NCBI GenBank assembly: GCA_958428235.1
Contig: CAUAFG010000002.1
Coordinates: 124,001 to 188,000, forward strand
Reading direction: 5' to 3'
From: Faeciplasma sp900553675
Lineage (GTDB): Bacteria > Bacillota > Clostridia > Oscillospirales > Ruminococcaceae
DNA length: 64,000 nucleotides
A program made the translations under genes and the position numbers. Positions within the stretch are counted from its first letter, which is position 1. Every line of letters begins with the position of its first letter. Positions 44,433 through 51,373 of this stretch are shown here, in pieces. The notes under the pieces were generated by a model that did not search any database, was not told where the DNA came from, and worked only from the letters and a program-made list of their open reading frames with translations.

Positions 44433-44898
44433 TTTCCTCCGTAAACACTATTTCTAAGTTTACGTCTCCGATATCCGTTTTAACTAAACTTCTTACTTTT
44501 TCTTCATACAGCTTTTGCGAACCGCTTATCTGTGCTGCAAGCTTACTAATAAATATGCAGTTGTCCCTGTCAATATCAACGCTGACATCAATTTTTTCTA
44601 TGGGTATGCCGTTTTCTTCCATAAGCTTTTGTATCTGCTCGTTAAGACGTTCTTCAAGCTCTCGCATTACGGCGGTATTTGACGATTGGCTTTCACCGAT
44701 TGATGGTATATTGATTGAGGAAAAAATATCTTCGGCGTTTCCTCCGCTTATTATAAGTCCTCCCATAGTGACAGCCGTGATAATGGATATTACCGTTTTC
44801 ATCTGCCGCTTGAATCTGTCCGGAGTAAGAAGCATCATTACAGAGTAAACAAGTGAAAGCAAGCAAACCGAAACCGTGATATTTTTTAAAAGACCCAT
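44419..44898 (-). CDS. spoIIIAF: Stage III sporulation protein AF
   Basis: A 159-residue protein with two N-terminal membrane segments (about 4-22 and 34-52) joined by a basic loop, DRFKRQMK. A helical, glutamate-rich stretch follows and then a small C-terminal alpha/beta domain. This is the standard SpoIIIAF layout, although the sequence family is weakly conserved; the assignment leans on its place between AE and AG. Start and stop overlap neighbours. Confidence 0.88.
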   Translation of the reverse strand: MGLLKNITVSVCLLSLVYSVMMLLTPDRFKRQMKTVISIITAVTMGGLIISGGNAEDIFSSINIPSIGESQSSNTAVMRELEERLNEQIQKLMEENGIPIEKIDVSVDIDRDNCIFISKLAAQISGSQKLYEEKVRSLVKTDIGDVNLEIVFTEESDGP

Positions 44899-45974
44899 TA
44901 AACTTCGCTTCCCATCATAATCATAATTCCGGTTGAAAGCACAAACATTGTTCCGTATATAAGTAAAATAGTCACGCAGAGCGAATATACGTCAGCCAGA
45001 CCCCTCATAAGGCAGGCAAGCCTGTCCGAGCCGCAGAGCCGGCATATCCATTCCGAAAGTGTTATCATAAGCTTGTAGACAAGCATATTGATGATCGGAA
45101 CTGCAAGCAAAACCACCATTACAACGATTCCAACAGTGCCAACAGACGTTCTTATCGCACTCATGCTCACCTTAACGGCTTTATAGGATTCCGACAGCGA
45201 CATTCCGACAATAGGCACAAAGCTTGAAACCAGATATTTCCCCGCTTTTAGCATGATTTCGTTTCCGCTCCGCCCGACAGCCGTCTGCAAGCCTATAACT
45301 CCGATAAAAACGGTCATAACGGTTCCAATTATTCCAGTGAATATCCTGCGAAGGCAGCCGGTTATGTCCGGTAAATCAGGATTTATCGCCTGCGTGCAGC
45401 ACATAACAAGCATACACATAAGAATTGGCTTAAGGACAAGCGAGGCAGTTATTGCTATACCCTCTGACGCATAAAGGACAAGGGCGTTGTAGGAAGCCGC
45501 TCCGCTTATGTTTCCCGAGGCGGCGATTATTCCGGCGAAAACAGGTATGTAAGAAGCCATAAACGCCTGCTGCGACTTTGCCGCAGAAAGCACGTCCGCA
45601 ATCGATGTGAGAATATAGGGCGAAATGCTCAGAAAGCAGATGATAACAAATACCTCGCCGTTGATTCCGCTTCTTGTTGAAACGCTTGTTGAAACCTCGC
45701 ATATAAGAGCAAGAGCGGCGGATATTATCAGAATCATTGCTGGTTTTGAAAGAGCTGACCTGAATATTCCGATAAAGTAATTGATGATTGACTCCGCACC
45801 AACATTTTCTATGGTTTCTGGCTCGGAAAGGTCAACACCGTTTTCATCAAGAAAATCCTGAGCAGAGCCTAAGTTCATGTCTGAAATATCAGCTCCGTTG
45901 TGTTCTGCGCTGACATTCATGGCAAAAATGCAGGAAAGCAGCACAGCGGCTATTATGCTTACGATTCTTTTCAT
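44898..45974 (-). CDS. spoIIIAE: Stage III sporulation protein AE
   Basis: The largest membrane component of the SpoIIIA complex, 358 residues. A signal peptide (about 1-22, ending VSA) is followed by an extracellular segment and about seven to eight membrane segments. The conserved run FVPIVGMSLSES lies near residue 240, and MRGLADVYSLCVT near the C-terminus. SpoIIIAE resembles a type III secretion or ABC-permease-like core of the channel. Confidence 0.94.
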   Translation of the reverse strand: MKRIVSIIAAVLLSCIFAMNVSAEHNGADISDMNLGSAQDFLDENGVDLSEPETIENVGAESIINYFIGIFRSALSKPAMILIISAALALICEVSTSVSTRSGINGEVFVIICFLSISPYILTSIADVLSAAKSQQAFMASYIPVFAGIIAASGNISGAASYNALVLYASEGIAITASLVLKPILMCMLVMCCTQAINPDLPDITGCLRRIFTGIIGTVMTVFIGVIGLQTAVGRSGNEIMLKAGKYLVSSFVPIVGMSLSESYKAVKVSMSAIRTSVGTVGIVVMVVLLAVPIINMLVYKLMITLSEWICRLCGSDRLACLMRGLADVYSLCVTILLIYGTMFVLSTGIMIMMGSEV

Positions 45975-46364
45975 TTAAAGCTCCAGTATACTTTTAACGA
46001 CAGATATAAACCGCTCGATAAGCGGCAGGCATATAATGGCAATAGCTATGCGCCCTGATATATCTATTATCCCTCCAAGAGCGGTTTCTCCGCAGTCGCG
46101 GCAGCAGGATGAAGAAAGCTCGCAGATGTAGCATATCCCCAAAACCTTGACGGCTGTATTTACATATGAAATGCTTATGCCTGTCTGCCCGACGGTATTC
46201 ATAAGTCCGGAAACAACCTCGCCAAGCGATAAAACCGCAGTCATGGCGGCAACGGCTACAGCTGTTATTGAAAGTGCCGCCGCAAGATCGCGATTGGTGG
46301 GCTGAATGACCTTTGCTATAATTGCGGTTACTATGCATATCGCGGCTATTAGCAATATATCCAT
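45975..46364 (-). CDS. spoIIIAD: Stage III sporulation protein AD
   Basis: A 129-residue membrane protein with three to four hydrophobic segments. The mid-protein cysteines in ICELSSSCCRDCGETALG fit the family's conserved CxDxGE-like region. It is one base from spoIIIAE and three bases from spoIIIAC. AC and AD are small homologous membrane proteins predicted to form part of the channel base. Confidence 0.93.
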   Translation of the reverse strand: MDILLIAAICIVTAIIAKVIQPTNRDLAAALSITAVAVAAMTAVLSLGEVVSGLMNTVGQTGISISYVNTAVKVLGICYICELSSSCCRDCGETALGGIIDISGRIAIAIICLPLIERFISVVKSILEL

Positions 46365-46367
46365 ATG

Positions 46368-46574
46368 CTAAAATCCGAACGTGCTTTTTACAGTTTCAAA
46401 CAGCCGTGATATCTCGCTTATCAGCATAAACATTACTATAACAAGACCGGCAATAGTTATCATCAAAGCCTGCTCGTCACGCTCGGAACGCTTTAAAAGC
46501 TGCGCAAGGACAGCTACAATTATTCCTATACCGGCAATCTTAAAAATCAAATCTACATCCATAAATATGTACAT
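46368..46574 (-). CDS. spoIIIAC: Stage III sporulation protein AC
   Basis: A 68-residue protein with two membrane segments (FKIAGIGIIVAVLAQLL and MITIAGLVIVMFMLI) joined by a short charged loop KRSERDEQA. This is the standard SpoIIIAC layout. The first ATG is kept because AGGA is five bases away with an overlapping AAGG; an ATG four codons later gives the 64-residue form starting MDVDLIFK, which matches other family members equally well. Confidence 0.93.
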   Translation of the reverse strand: MYIFMDVDLIFKIAGIGIIVAVLAQLLKRSERDEQALMITIAGLVIVMFMLISEISRLFETVKSTFGF

Positions 46575-46623
46575 TACCTTCCTGCAAAATTTATCCCGAT
46601 TAAAGCTTTAACTTGAAATGTCC

Positions 46624-47106
46624 CTACACGAACATAAGACAAATCATCATTCCACCGAAAAGCCCAAGGGAATAGTAGACTTTTATCTTTTGCGACAGCT
46701 CGTTTTCGCAGACTTCAAGGCGTTTACGAATATCCGTTGAAATATGCTCAAGCTTGCCAAGCTGGGATTCAAGGTCATATTCGCCCAAAAAGCTTCCGAT
46801 ACTCACAAATTGATTATATGTGTTTTGGTCAATGCTGCAAAGAGACGTCTCACACGCTCGCCGCCATTCCGTTTCAAAACATCCTGTAATATTTCTGAAG
46901 CTTTCAAGCTCTCCCCTGCTATCAAACGAAGCCTCGCAGAGCTGATAAACGTCATAAGACCGAAATCTTAGGTTGGCTGTTATTTTTTCAGTCGCTTCTA
47001 TTAATTCGCGATATGTCTTTATCCGCCTTTTTCCCGACTTGACCTTCTCATATGAAACCATCAGGGAGCAGACTATTATCACTATACAAAGAACCGTCTT
47101 AAACAA
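46624..47106 (-). CDS. spoIIIAB: Stage III sporulation protein AB
   Basis: A 160-residue protein resembling type II secretion GspF halves. A membrane segment at the N-terminus (about 3-18), a helical cytosolic part with YRELIEATEKITANLRF, and a C-terminal membrane segment (YSLGLFGGMMICLMFV) are seen. The LGEYDLESQ motif near residue 110 is a family hallmark. It overlaps spoIIIAA by eight bases. Confidence 0.93.
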   Translation of the reverse strand: MFKTVLCIVIIVCSLMVSYEKVKSGKRRIKTYRELIEATEKITANLRFRSYDVYQLCEASFDSRGELESFRNITGCFETEWRRACETSLCSIDQNTYNQFVSIGSFLGEYDLESQLGKLEHISTDIRKRLEVCENELSQKIKVYYSLGLFGGMMICLMFV

Positions 47107-48010
47107 TTTTAATTATGTTGTAGTCGTAGCCGGGCTTAAGCTCAACGGCGTAATCAAAAACCTTTTCATCTGCAAGTTCTTTGATGATACGCTTTTTAAG
47201 AGCGTCATCGTAGCTTGTACCATGAATTGCCGTTATCAGCTTGACTCCCGAGTGTACGGCATATCGCAGTGCTTCGAGGTCTTTATCTGAGCCTATCTCA
47301 TCCGCGATTATAGCCCTTGGCGACATCACCCTTACAGCAGTGGATATGCCTGTGTGCTTAGGGTATCCCACAAAAACGTCGGTAAGACTGCCAATATCGT
47401 TCTGTGCCTGATTTCTGAATGTAAATGATATCTCGTTCTGCTCGTCTATAAGGGATATCTTCATGCGCGAGCCTAAAAGCCTTGCAGTATCGCGCAGAAG
47501 GGTTGTCTTGCCGGACGACGGTGGACCTATTATAAGTATATTTGCAGCACCCGACTGCAAACAAGTATCATAAAGCTTTAAGGCACAGCCGCGCTTTTCC
47601 CGCGCTATTCTTATGTTTATGGATGATACATACTTTATCGTGTCTACTTCATGCTCGGCATTCGCACCTGTCACGGCGGTTCCGCATATACCTACTCTGT
47701 TTCCGCCTTTGGTGGTTATGTAGCCCTGTGCAAGCTCTTTTGAGTAGCTGTGAAGCGAATAGGAAAAAGCGGTTTTGAAGGCATATTCTATATCCTGAGC
47801 CTGTGAAACAACAGCACGTCCGGTATGCTCGGTAAAGCCGCCGTCTGCCGAAACAAGCCTGTCTGACGCTCCCGATGTTACAGTGACGTATTTGCCGTTT
47901 CTCAGCCTGATTTCGTTTACAGACTCTAAGGCTTTGGCATCTGTTTTCAAAAAGGCGTCCTTAACACTTCCCTGCAGAAGCTCTAAGGCGCAGATTATTC
48001 CTGTTGTCAT
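47099..48010 (-). CDS. spoIIIAA: Stage III sporulation protein AA (channel ATPase)
   Basis: The ATPase of the SpoIIIA-SpoIIQ channel, related to type II/IV secretion ATPases. The 303 residues have Walker A GPPSSGKTT near residue 167, an Asp-box-like SLIDEQNEI, and Walker B-like RAIIADEIGSDKDLEAL near 235. It is the first gene of the operon. A strong AAAGGACGG ribosome binding site and a sigma-E-like promoter stand upstream. Confidence 0.95.
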   Translation of the reverse strand: MTTGIICALELLQGSVKDAFLKTDAKALESVNEIRLRNGKYVTVTSGASDRLVSADGGFTEHTGRAVVSQAQDIEYAFKTAFSYSLHSYSKELAQGYITTKGGNRVGICGTAVTGANAEHEVDTIKYVSSINIRIAREKRGCALKLYDTCLQSGAANILIIGPPSSGKTTLLRDTARLLGSRMKISLIDEQNEISFTFRNQAQNDIGSLTDVFVGYPKHTGISTAVRVMSPRAIIADEIGSDKDLEALRYAVHSGVKLITAIHGTSYDDALKKRIIKELADEKVFDYAVELKPGYDYNIIKIV

Positions 48011-48045
48011 AATTTTACCGTCCTTTCTGATTTGATTCCTGAATA

Positions 48046-48074
48046 ATATTATGATTCATCGCGCAGAGATATTC
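48046..48074 (-). promoter_or_regulatory. Sigma-E-type promoter of the spoIIIA operon
   Basis: On the minus strand GAATAT (48074-48069) and CATAATAT (48053-48046) are 15 bases apart. This fits the sigma-E layout (ATA-containing -35, CATANNAT -10) and the known sigma-E control of spoIIIA in Bacillus. It lies about 35 bases before spoIIIAA and three bases after the upstream gene's stop. Confidence 0.68.
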
Positions 48075-48076
48075 TT

Positions 48077-48466
48077 TTATTTTGCTTTTGTTCTTTTGGT
48101 GTTGATACCGCGTATTCCGCCGATTATTCCGAATATAAGGCAGGCGGATATTTTTACAAGGCAGTAGTCAGAAACATATCCGCATGATATACTGCTTATG
48201 ACAAGTATCGGCAGAGCCGCGATTGCCCCTGAAATGGCACCCTGCTTTATCCCTCCCCTGCGGCATATCTGGGTGGAGCGGTATGCACAGATATAGCAAA
48301 ATGCACTAAGCATTACTACTACTGCTCCGCTGATTATGATATCCGGAATGTCTGCAAATGTCAGGACGATCGAAAGAATTAAGCATATTATCAGAACCGC
48401 CAGCCCTCCTGCCGCTGCACCGTGCTTTATTGCAAGGAGCAGGTCGCTGCTGTCACTTTTCCGCAT
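48077..48466 (-). CDS. TIGR04086 family membrane protein
   Basis: A 129-residue protein with four hydrophobic segments and a basic C-terminal tail. It matches the small clostridial membrane protein family TIGR04086, usually found just downstream of yajC as here. Typical features are KHGAAAGGLAVLIICLI at the start, the CRRGGIKQGAISG loop near residue 70 and the final GIIGGIRGI. In many Clostridia it precedes the SCIFF peptide genes; no SCIFF gene is here, because spoIIIAA follows directly. Function unknown. Confidence 0.85.
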   Translation of the reverse strand: MRKSDSSDLLLAIKHGAAAGGLAVLIICLILSIVLTFADIPDIIISGAVVVMLSAFCYICAYRSTQICRRGGIKQGAISGAIAALPILVISSISCGYVSDYCLVKISACLIFGIIGGIRGINTKRTKAK

Positions 48467-48474
48467 ATAAAAAT

Positions 48475-48512
48475 CCCCTTGAATACTGTTTTAATAAACA
48501 ATATTCAAGGGG
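48475..48512 (-). terminator. Strong hairpin that buries the ribosome binding site of the TIGR04086 gene
   Basis: Seventeen-base arms (48475-48491 and 48496-48512) pair with one mismatch around a four-base loop. On the minus strand the stem is followed by ATTTTT. The AAGGGG of the 3' arm is also the best ribosome binding site for the next gene, eight bases before its ATG. It may therefore act as terminator of nfn-yajC and as a translational block. Confidence 0.75.
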
Positions 48513-48555
48513 ACATACATTTAGAACGAATATGCGGGGTCGAACCGTTTTCGGA

Positions 48556-48957
48556 TTAATCCTTCTTTTCGATACCCTTTTCTTCCGGAACCTTTTTGCC
48601 CATCTTTTCAGCCTTTGCAGCGGCTGTTGCAGCTGCAGCTTCCTTTTCGGCGTCAAGATTCTGAGAGACAGCCCATTTCTTGATTCTAAGTCTTGATCTG
48701 TCTCCGCCTGTCTCGATAACAAGCGTTTCTTCTTCGATCTTGCATACTATTCCGACTATTCCACCGACGGTGACAATCTCGTCGCCTATCTGGAGGTTCT
48801 TTCTCATCTCAGCGTCTTTCTTTTCCTTTTTACGCTGAGGTCTGATAAGAATAAAGTAGAATGCCAGAAGTAAAACAACCATCATTATAATGGTGGACCA
48901 TCCGTATGCGCCGGTGGGCTGAGGTGTTGCTGCCTGAGCTAAAACTGATAAATTCAT
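48556..48957 (-). CDS. yajC: Preprotein translocase subunit YajC
   Basis: A 133-residue YajC, a small inner-membrane partner of SecDF/SecYEG. One membrane segment (about 20-40) is followed by the conserved FILIRPQRKKEK and the small beta domain LQIGDEIVTVGGIVGIV. The C-terminus (about 105-133) is an extra alanine/lysine/glutamate-rich tail beyond the usual domain. It follows nfnB with no intergenic bases, so yajC is probably read from the nfn promoter, an unusual pairing. Confidence 0.95.
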   Translation of the reverse strand: MNLSVLAQAATPQPTGAYGWSTIIMMVVLLLAFYFILIRPQRKKEKKDAEMRKNLQIGDEIVTVGGIVGIVCKIEEETLVIETGGDRSRLRIKKWAVSQNLDAEKEAAAATAAAKAEKMGKKVPEEKGIEKKD

Positions 48958-50352
48958 TTATTCTGCCTTTCCTTTCGTTTTTAAGTATTCATCTATGGAT
49001 TTTGCCGCGGTTTTACCCGCACCCATTGCCAATATAACTGTAGCCGCGCCGGTTACGGCGTCTCCTCCGGCGTAAACGCCTTCCTTAGTGGTAAGCATAC
49101 CTTCATCAACCACGAAGCAACCGCGGCGGTTTGTTTCAAGTCCGGGGGTAGTCGTTCTGATAAGAGGGTTGGGAGATGTTCCGATAGACATAATGCAGGC
49201 ATCTATCGGAATGACATATTCGGAATCCGGAATCGCCTTGACAGAACGTCTGCCGTCGGCACCGGGCTCTCCGAGCTCCATCTTCTGGCACTTGACTCCG
49301 TTTACACAGCCGTTTTCATCGCCTGTAATCTCAACGGGATTGGTAAGATAAACAAACTCGATTCCCTCTTCCTTGGCGTGATGAACTTCTTCGCGTCTTG
49401 CCGGCATTTCAGCCTCGGAACGGCGGTAGATGATATAAACGTGCTCTGCTCCAAGCCTCATCGCGCACCTTGCAGCGTCCATGGCGACGTTTCCTCCGCC
49501 GACTACCGCAACCGAGCTGTAGTGCTTTACAGGGGTATCGTATTCGTCAAGATAAGCCTTCATCAGATTTATTCTCGTAAGATACTCGTTCGCCGAGAAC
49601 ACACCTACAAGCCCTTCGCCAGGGATTCCCATAAAGTTAGGAAGTCCTGCGCCGGTGCCGACAAATACGGCTTTATAGCCCATATCCATTATCTCATCTA
49701 CCGAGAGAATCTTGCCTATTACCATATCGGTCGTTATCTCAACGCCGAGCTTTTTAAGATTGGTTATTTCATGCTGAACAGTAGCCTTAGGAAGTCTGAA
49801 TTCGGGGATACCATACATCAGAACGCCGCCGGCTGTGTGGAAGGCTTCAAAAATTGTAACGCTGTAGCCCAGCTTTGCCAGATCCGCCGCACAGGTGAGT
49901 CCGGAAGGACCGGAACCGATTACAGCAACCTTAATTCCGTTCGGCTCAGCCTTGGCAAGCTCAATTTCCTTATTTGCCATATAGTCTGCGCAGAAGCGTT
50001 CAAGTCTGCCGATTCCGACCGGCTCGCCCTTTATTCCTCTTACGCATTTGCCCTCGCACTGGTTTTCCTGCGGGCATACTCTTCCGCATACAGCCGGAAG
50101 ACCGTTGGTTGCGGTTATTATCTTGTAAGCCACTTCAAATTCGCCGTCTTTTACTTTTGCTATAAAGTCCGGTATTCTTACTCCAACAGGGCAGCCGCTT
50201 ACACAGGGCTTATTCTTGCAGTTAAGGCATCTTTTCGCCTCGTTCATGGCTTCTTCTGCTGTATACCCCTCGCAGACCTCTTTAAAGTTTCTTGCCCTTA
50301 CCTTGGGGTCCTGCTCGGATATTGGAGTTTTAGTTGGTTGCATATTAGCCAC
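48958..50352 (-). CDS. nfnB: NADPH-binding large subunit of Nfn-type ferredoxin:NADP oxidoreductase
   Basis: A 464-residue protein of the GltD-like family. The N-terminus has two four-cysteine clusters (CLNCKNKPCVSGCPV and CGRVCPQENQCEGKC) that bind [4Fe-4S]. An FAD site GSGPSGLTCAADL follows near residue 150, and a pyridine-nucleotide site VVGGGNVAMDAARCA near 285. With NfnA next to it, this fits electron-bifurcating NADH-dependent reduced ferredoxin:NADP oxidoreductase. Many databases name it GltA, glutamate synthase small chain, but no glutamate synthase large subunit is here. The GTG start is eight bases after AGGAGG and overlaps nfnA. Confidence 0.9.
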   Translation of the reverse strand: MANMQPTKTPISEQDPKVRARNFKEVCEGYTAEEAMNEAKRCLNCKNKPCVSGCPVGVRIPDFIAKVKDGEFEVAYKIITATNGLPAVCGRVCPQENQCEGKCVRGIKGEPVGIGRLERFCADYMANKEIELAKAEPNGIKVAVIGSGPSGLTCAADLAKLGYSVTIFEAFHTAGGVLMYGIPEFRLPKATVQHEITNLKKLGVEITTDMVIGKILSVDEIMDMGYKAVFVGTGAGLPNFMGIPGEGLVGVFSANEYLTRINLMKAYLDEYDTPVKHYSSVAVVGGGNVAMDAARCAMRLGAEHVYIIYRRSEAEMPARREEVHHAKEEGIEFVYLTNPVEITGDENGCVNGVKCQKMELGEPGADGRRSVKAIPDSEYVIPIDACIMSIGTSPNPLIRTTTPGLETNRRGCFVVDEGMLTTKEGVYAGGDAVTGAATVILAMGAGKTAAKSIDEYLKTKGKAE

Positions 50353-51193
50353 GGCGAACACCTCCTGTCAGTCTGCATATGTGAGATTTGCCTTCCGATT
50401 CCTGAGCGCGATAAGCAGAATTTCTTCTGATCAGCTCGTCGAAATCGACCTCAAAACCGTCGAAATCGGGACCATCAACGCAGGCGTATTTGGTTTTGCC
50501 ACCGACAGTTACTCTGCATCCGCCGCACATTCCTGTGCCGTCTATCATAATAGGATTCAGCGAAACTATGGTTTTGATGTTATACGGACGGGTAACGCCG
50601 CAGACAAACTTCATCATCGGAACGGGACCTATCGCTATAACAACATCATAATTTCTACCGCTGTCAATAAGCTCCTGAAGCTTTGTTGTAACAAAGCCCC
50701 TGGTACCGTATGTACCGTCGTCGGTAGTGATATAAAGATTGTCGGATACGGCTTTCATTTCGTCTTCAAGGATAACTATATCCTTACTTCTGAAGCCTGC
50801 AATGGTATCAACCTCAACTCCCATTTTGTGCAAAGCCTTTGCCTGAGGATAAGCTATAGCACACCCAACGCCACCGCCGATAACGCAGGCGCGTTTTATT
50901 CCCTCACCGAAATGAGTTGGAGTTCCCAAAGGACCGACGACGTTTAAAATGAAATCGCCCTCCTCCATAAGTCCTAACTGCATTGTGGACTTTCCGACCT
51001 TCTGGAATATGATGGTTATTGTACCCTTTTCACCGTCGTAGTCGGCAATGGTGAGCGGGACTCTTTCACCAAGCTCGTCGGTTCTGAAAATAATAAACTG
51101 ACCCGCCTTTGCTTTTTTAGCTATCAGCGGAGCGTCTATCACCATAAGCGTGACCTGCTCGTTAAGCTCACGCTTTTCAAGAATTTTATACAC
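50345..51193 (-). CDS. nfnA: Small subunit of Nfn-type ferredoxin:NADP oxidoreductase
   Basis: A 282-residue protein of the ferredoxin-NADP reductase family (dihydroorotate dehydrogenase electron-transfer-subunit type). The FAD-binding barrel holds RVPLTIADYD, the NAD-binding lobe has IGGGVGCAIAYPQA, and the C-terminus has a [2Fe-2S] cysteine pattern within GTGMCGGCRV ... ACVDGPDFDG. Together with NfnB it links the ferredoxin, NADH and NADPH pools and suits an anaerobic fermenter. The start is a GTG preceded by GGGAGG, under a good sigma-A promoter. Confidence 0.9.
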   Translation of the reverse strand: MYKILEKRELNEQVTLMVIDAPLIAKKAKAGQFIIFRTDELGERVPLTIADYDGEKGTITIIFQKVGKSTMQLGLMEEGDFILNVVGPLGTPTHFGEGIKRACVIGGGVGCAIAYPQAKALHKMGVEVDTIAGFRSKDIVILEDEMKAVSDNLYITTDDGTYGTRGFVTTKLQELIDSGRNYDVVIAIGPVPMMKFVCGVTRPYNIKTIVSLNPIMIDGTGMCGGCRVTVGGKTKYACVDGPDFDGFEVDFDELIRRNSAYRAQESEGKSHICRLTGGVRRG

Positions 51194-51225
51194 AATATTC
51201 CTCCCATTAAATTGTTATTCAATAT

Positions 51226-51254
51226 ATTATATACCTCTGATTTATCAATTTCAA
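51226..51254 (-). promoter_or_regulatory. Sigma-A-type promoter for nfnAB-yajC
   Basis: On the minus strand TTGAAA (51254-51249) and a perfect TATAAT (51231-51226) are 17 bases apart, about 35 bases before the nfnA start. The rest of the 180-base gap to the amidase gene shows only AT-rich sequence and a very small GCATTA/TAATGC stem. Confidence 0.82.
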
Positions 51255-51373
51255 GTAGTAAAACGCAACTTTTTTGCTAAAACTACAGATATTTATTGAT
51301 ATAAATAACCAAAACTGAGGCATTATTAATGCATAAAAACAAATATAATGATATCTGTACACTGTCTGCTTGC

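Noticed and set aside
48077..48466. SCIFF peptide and its radical SAM maturase, often next to TIGR04086 proteins
   Set aside because: spoIIIAA follows directly after 66 bases and no cysteine-rich short frame is present.
48958..51193. Glutamate synthase (GltD-like small chain)
   Set aside because: No large GltB subunit is near; the paired ferredoxin-NADP-reductase-type subunit and the Fe-S motifs fit Nfn better.
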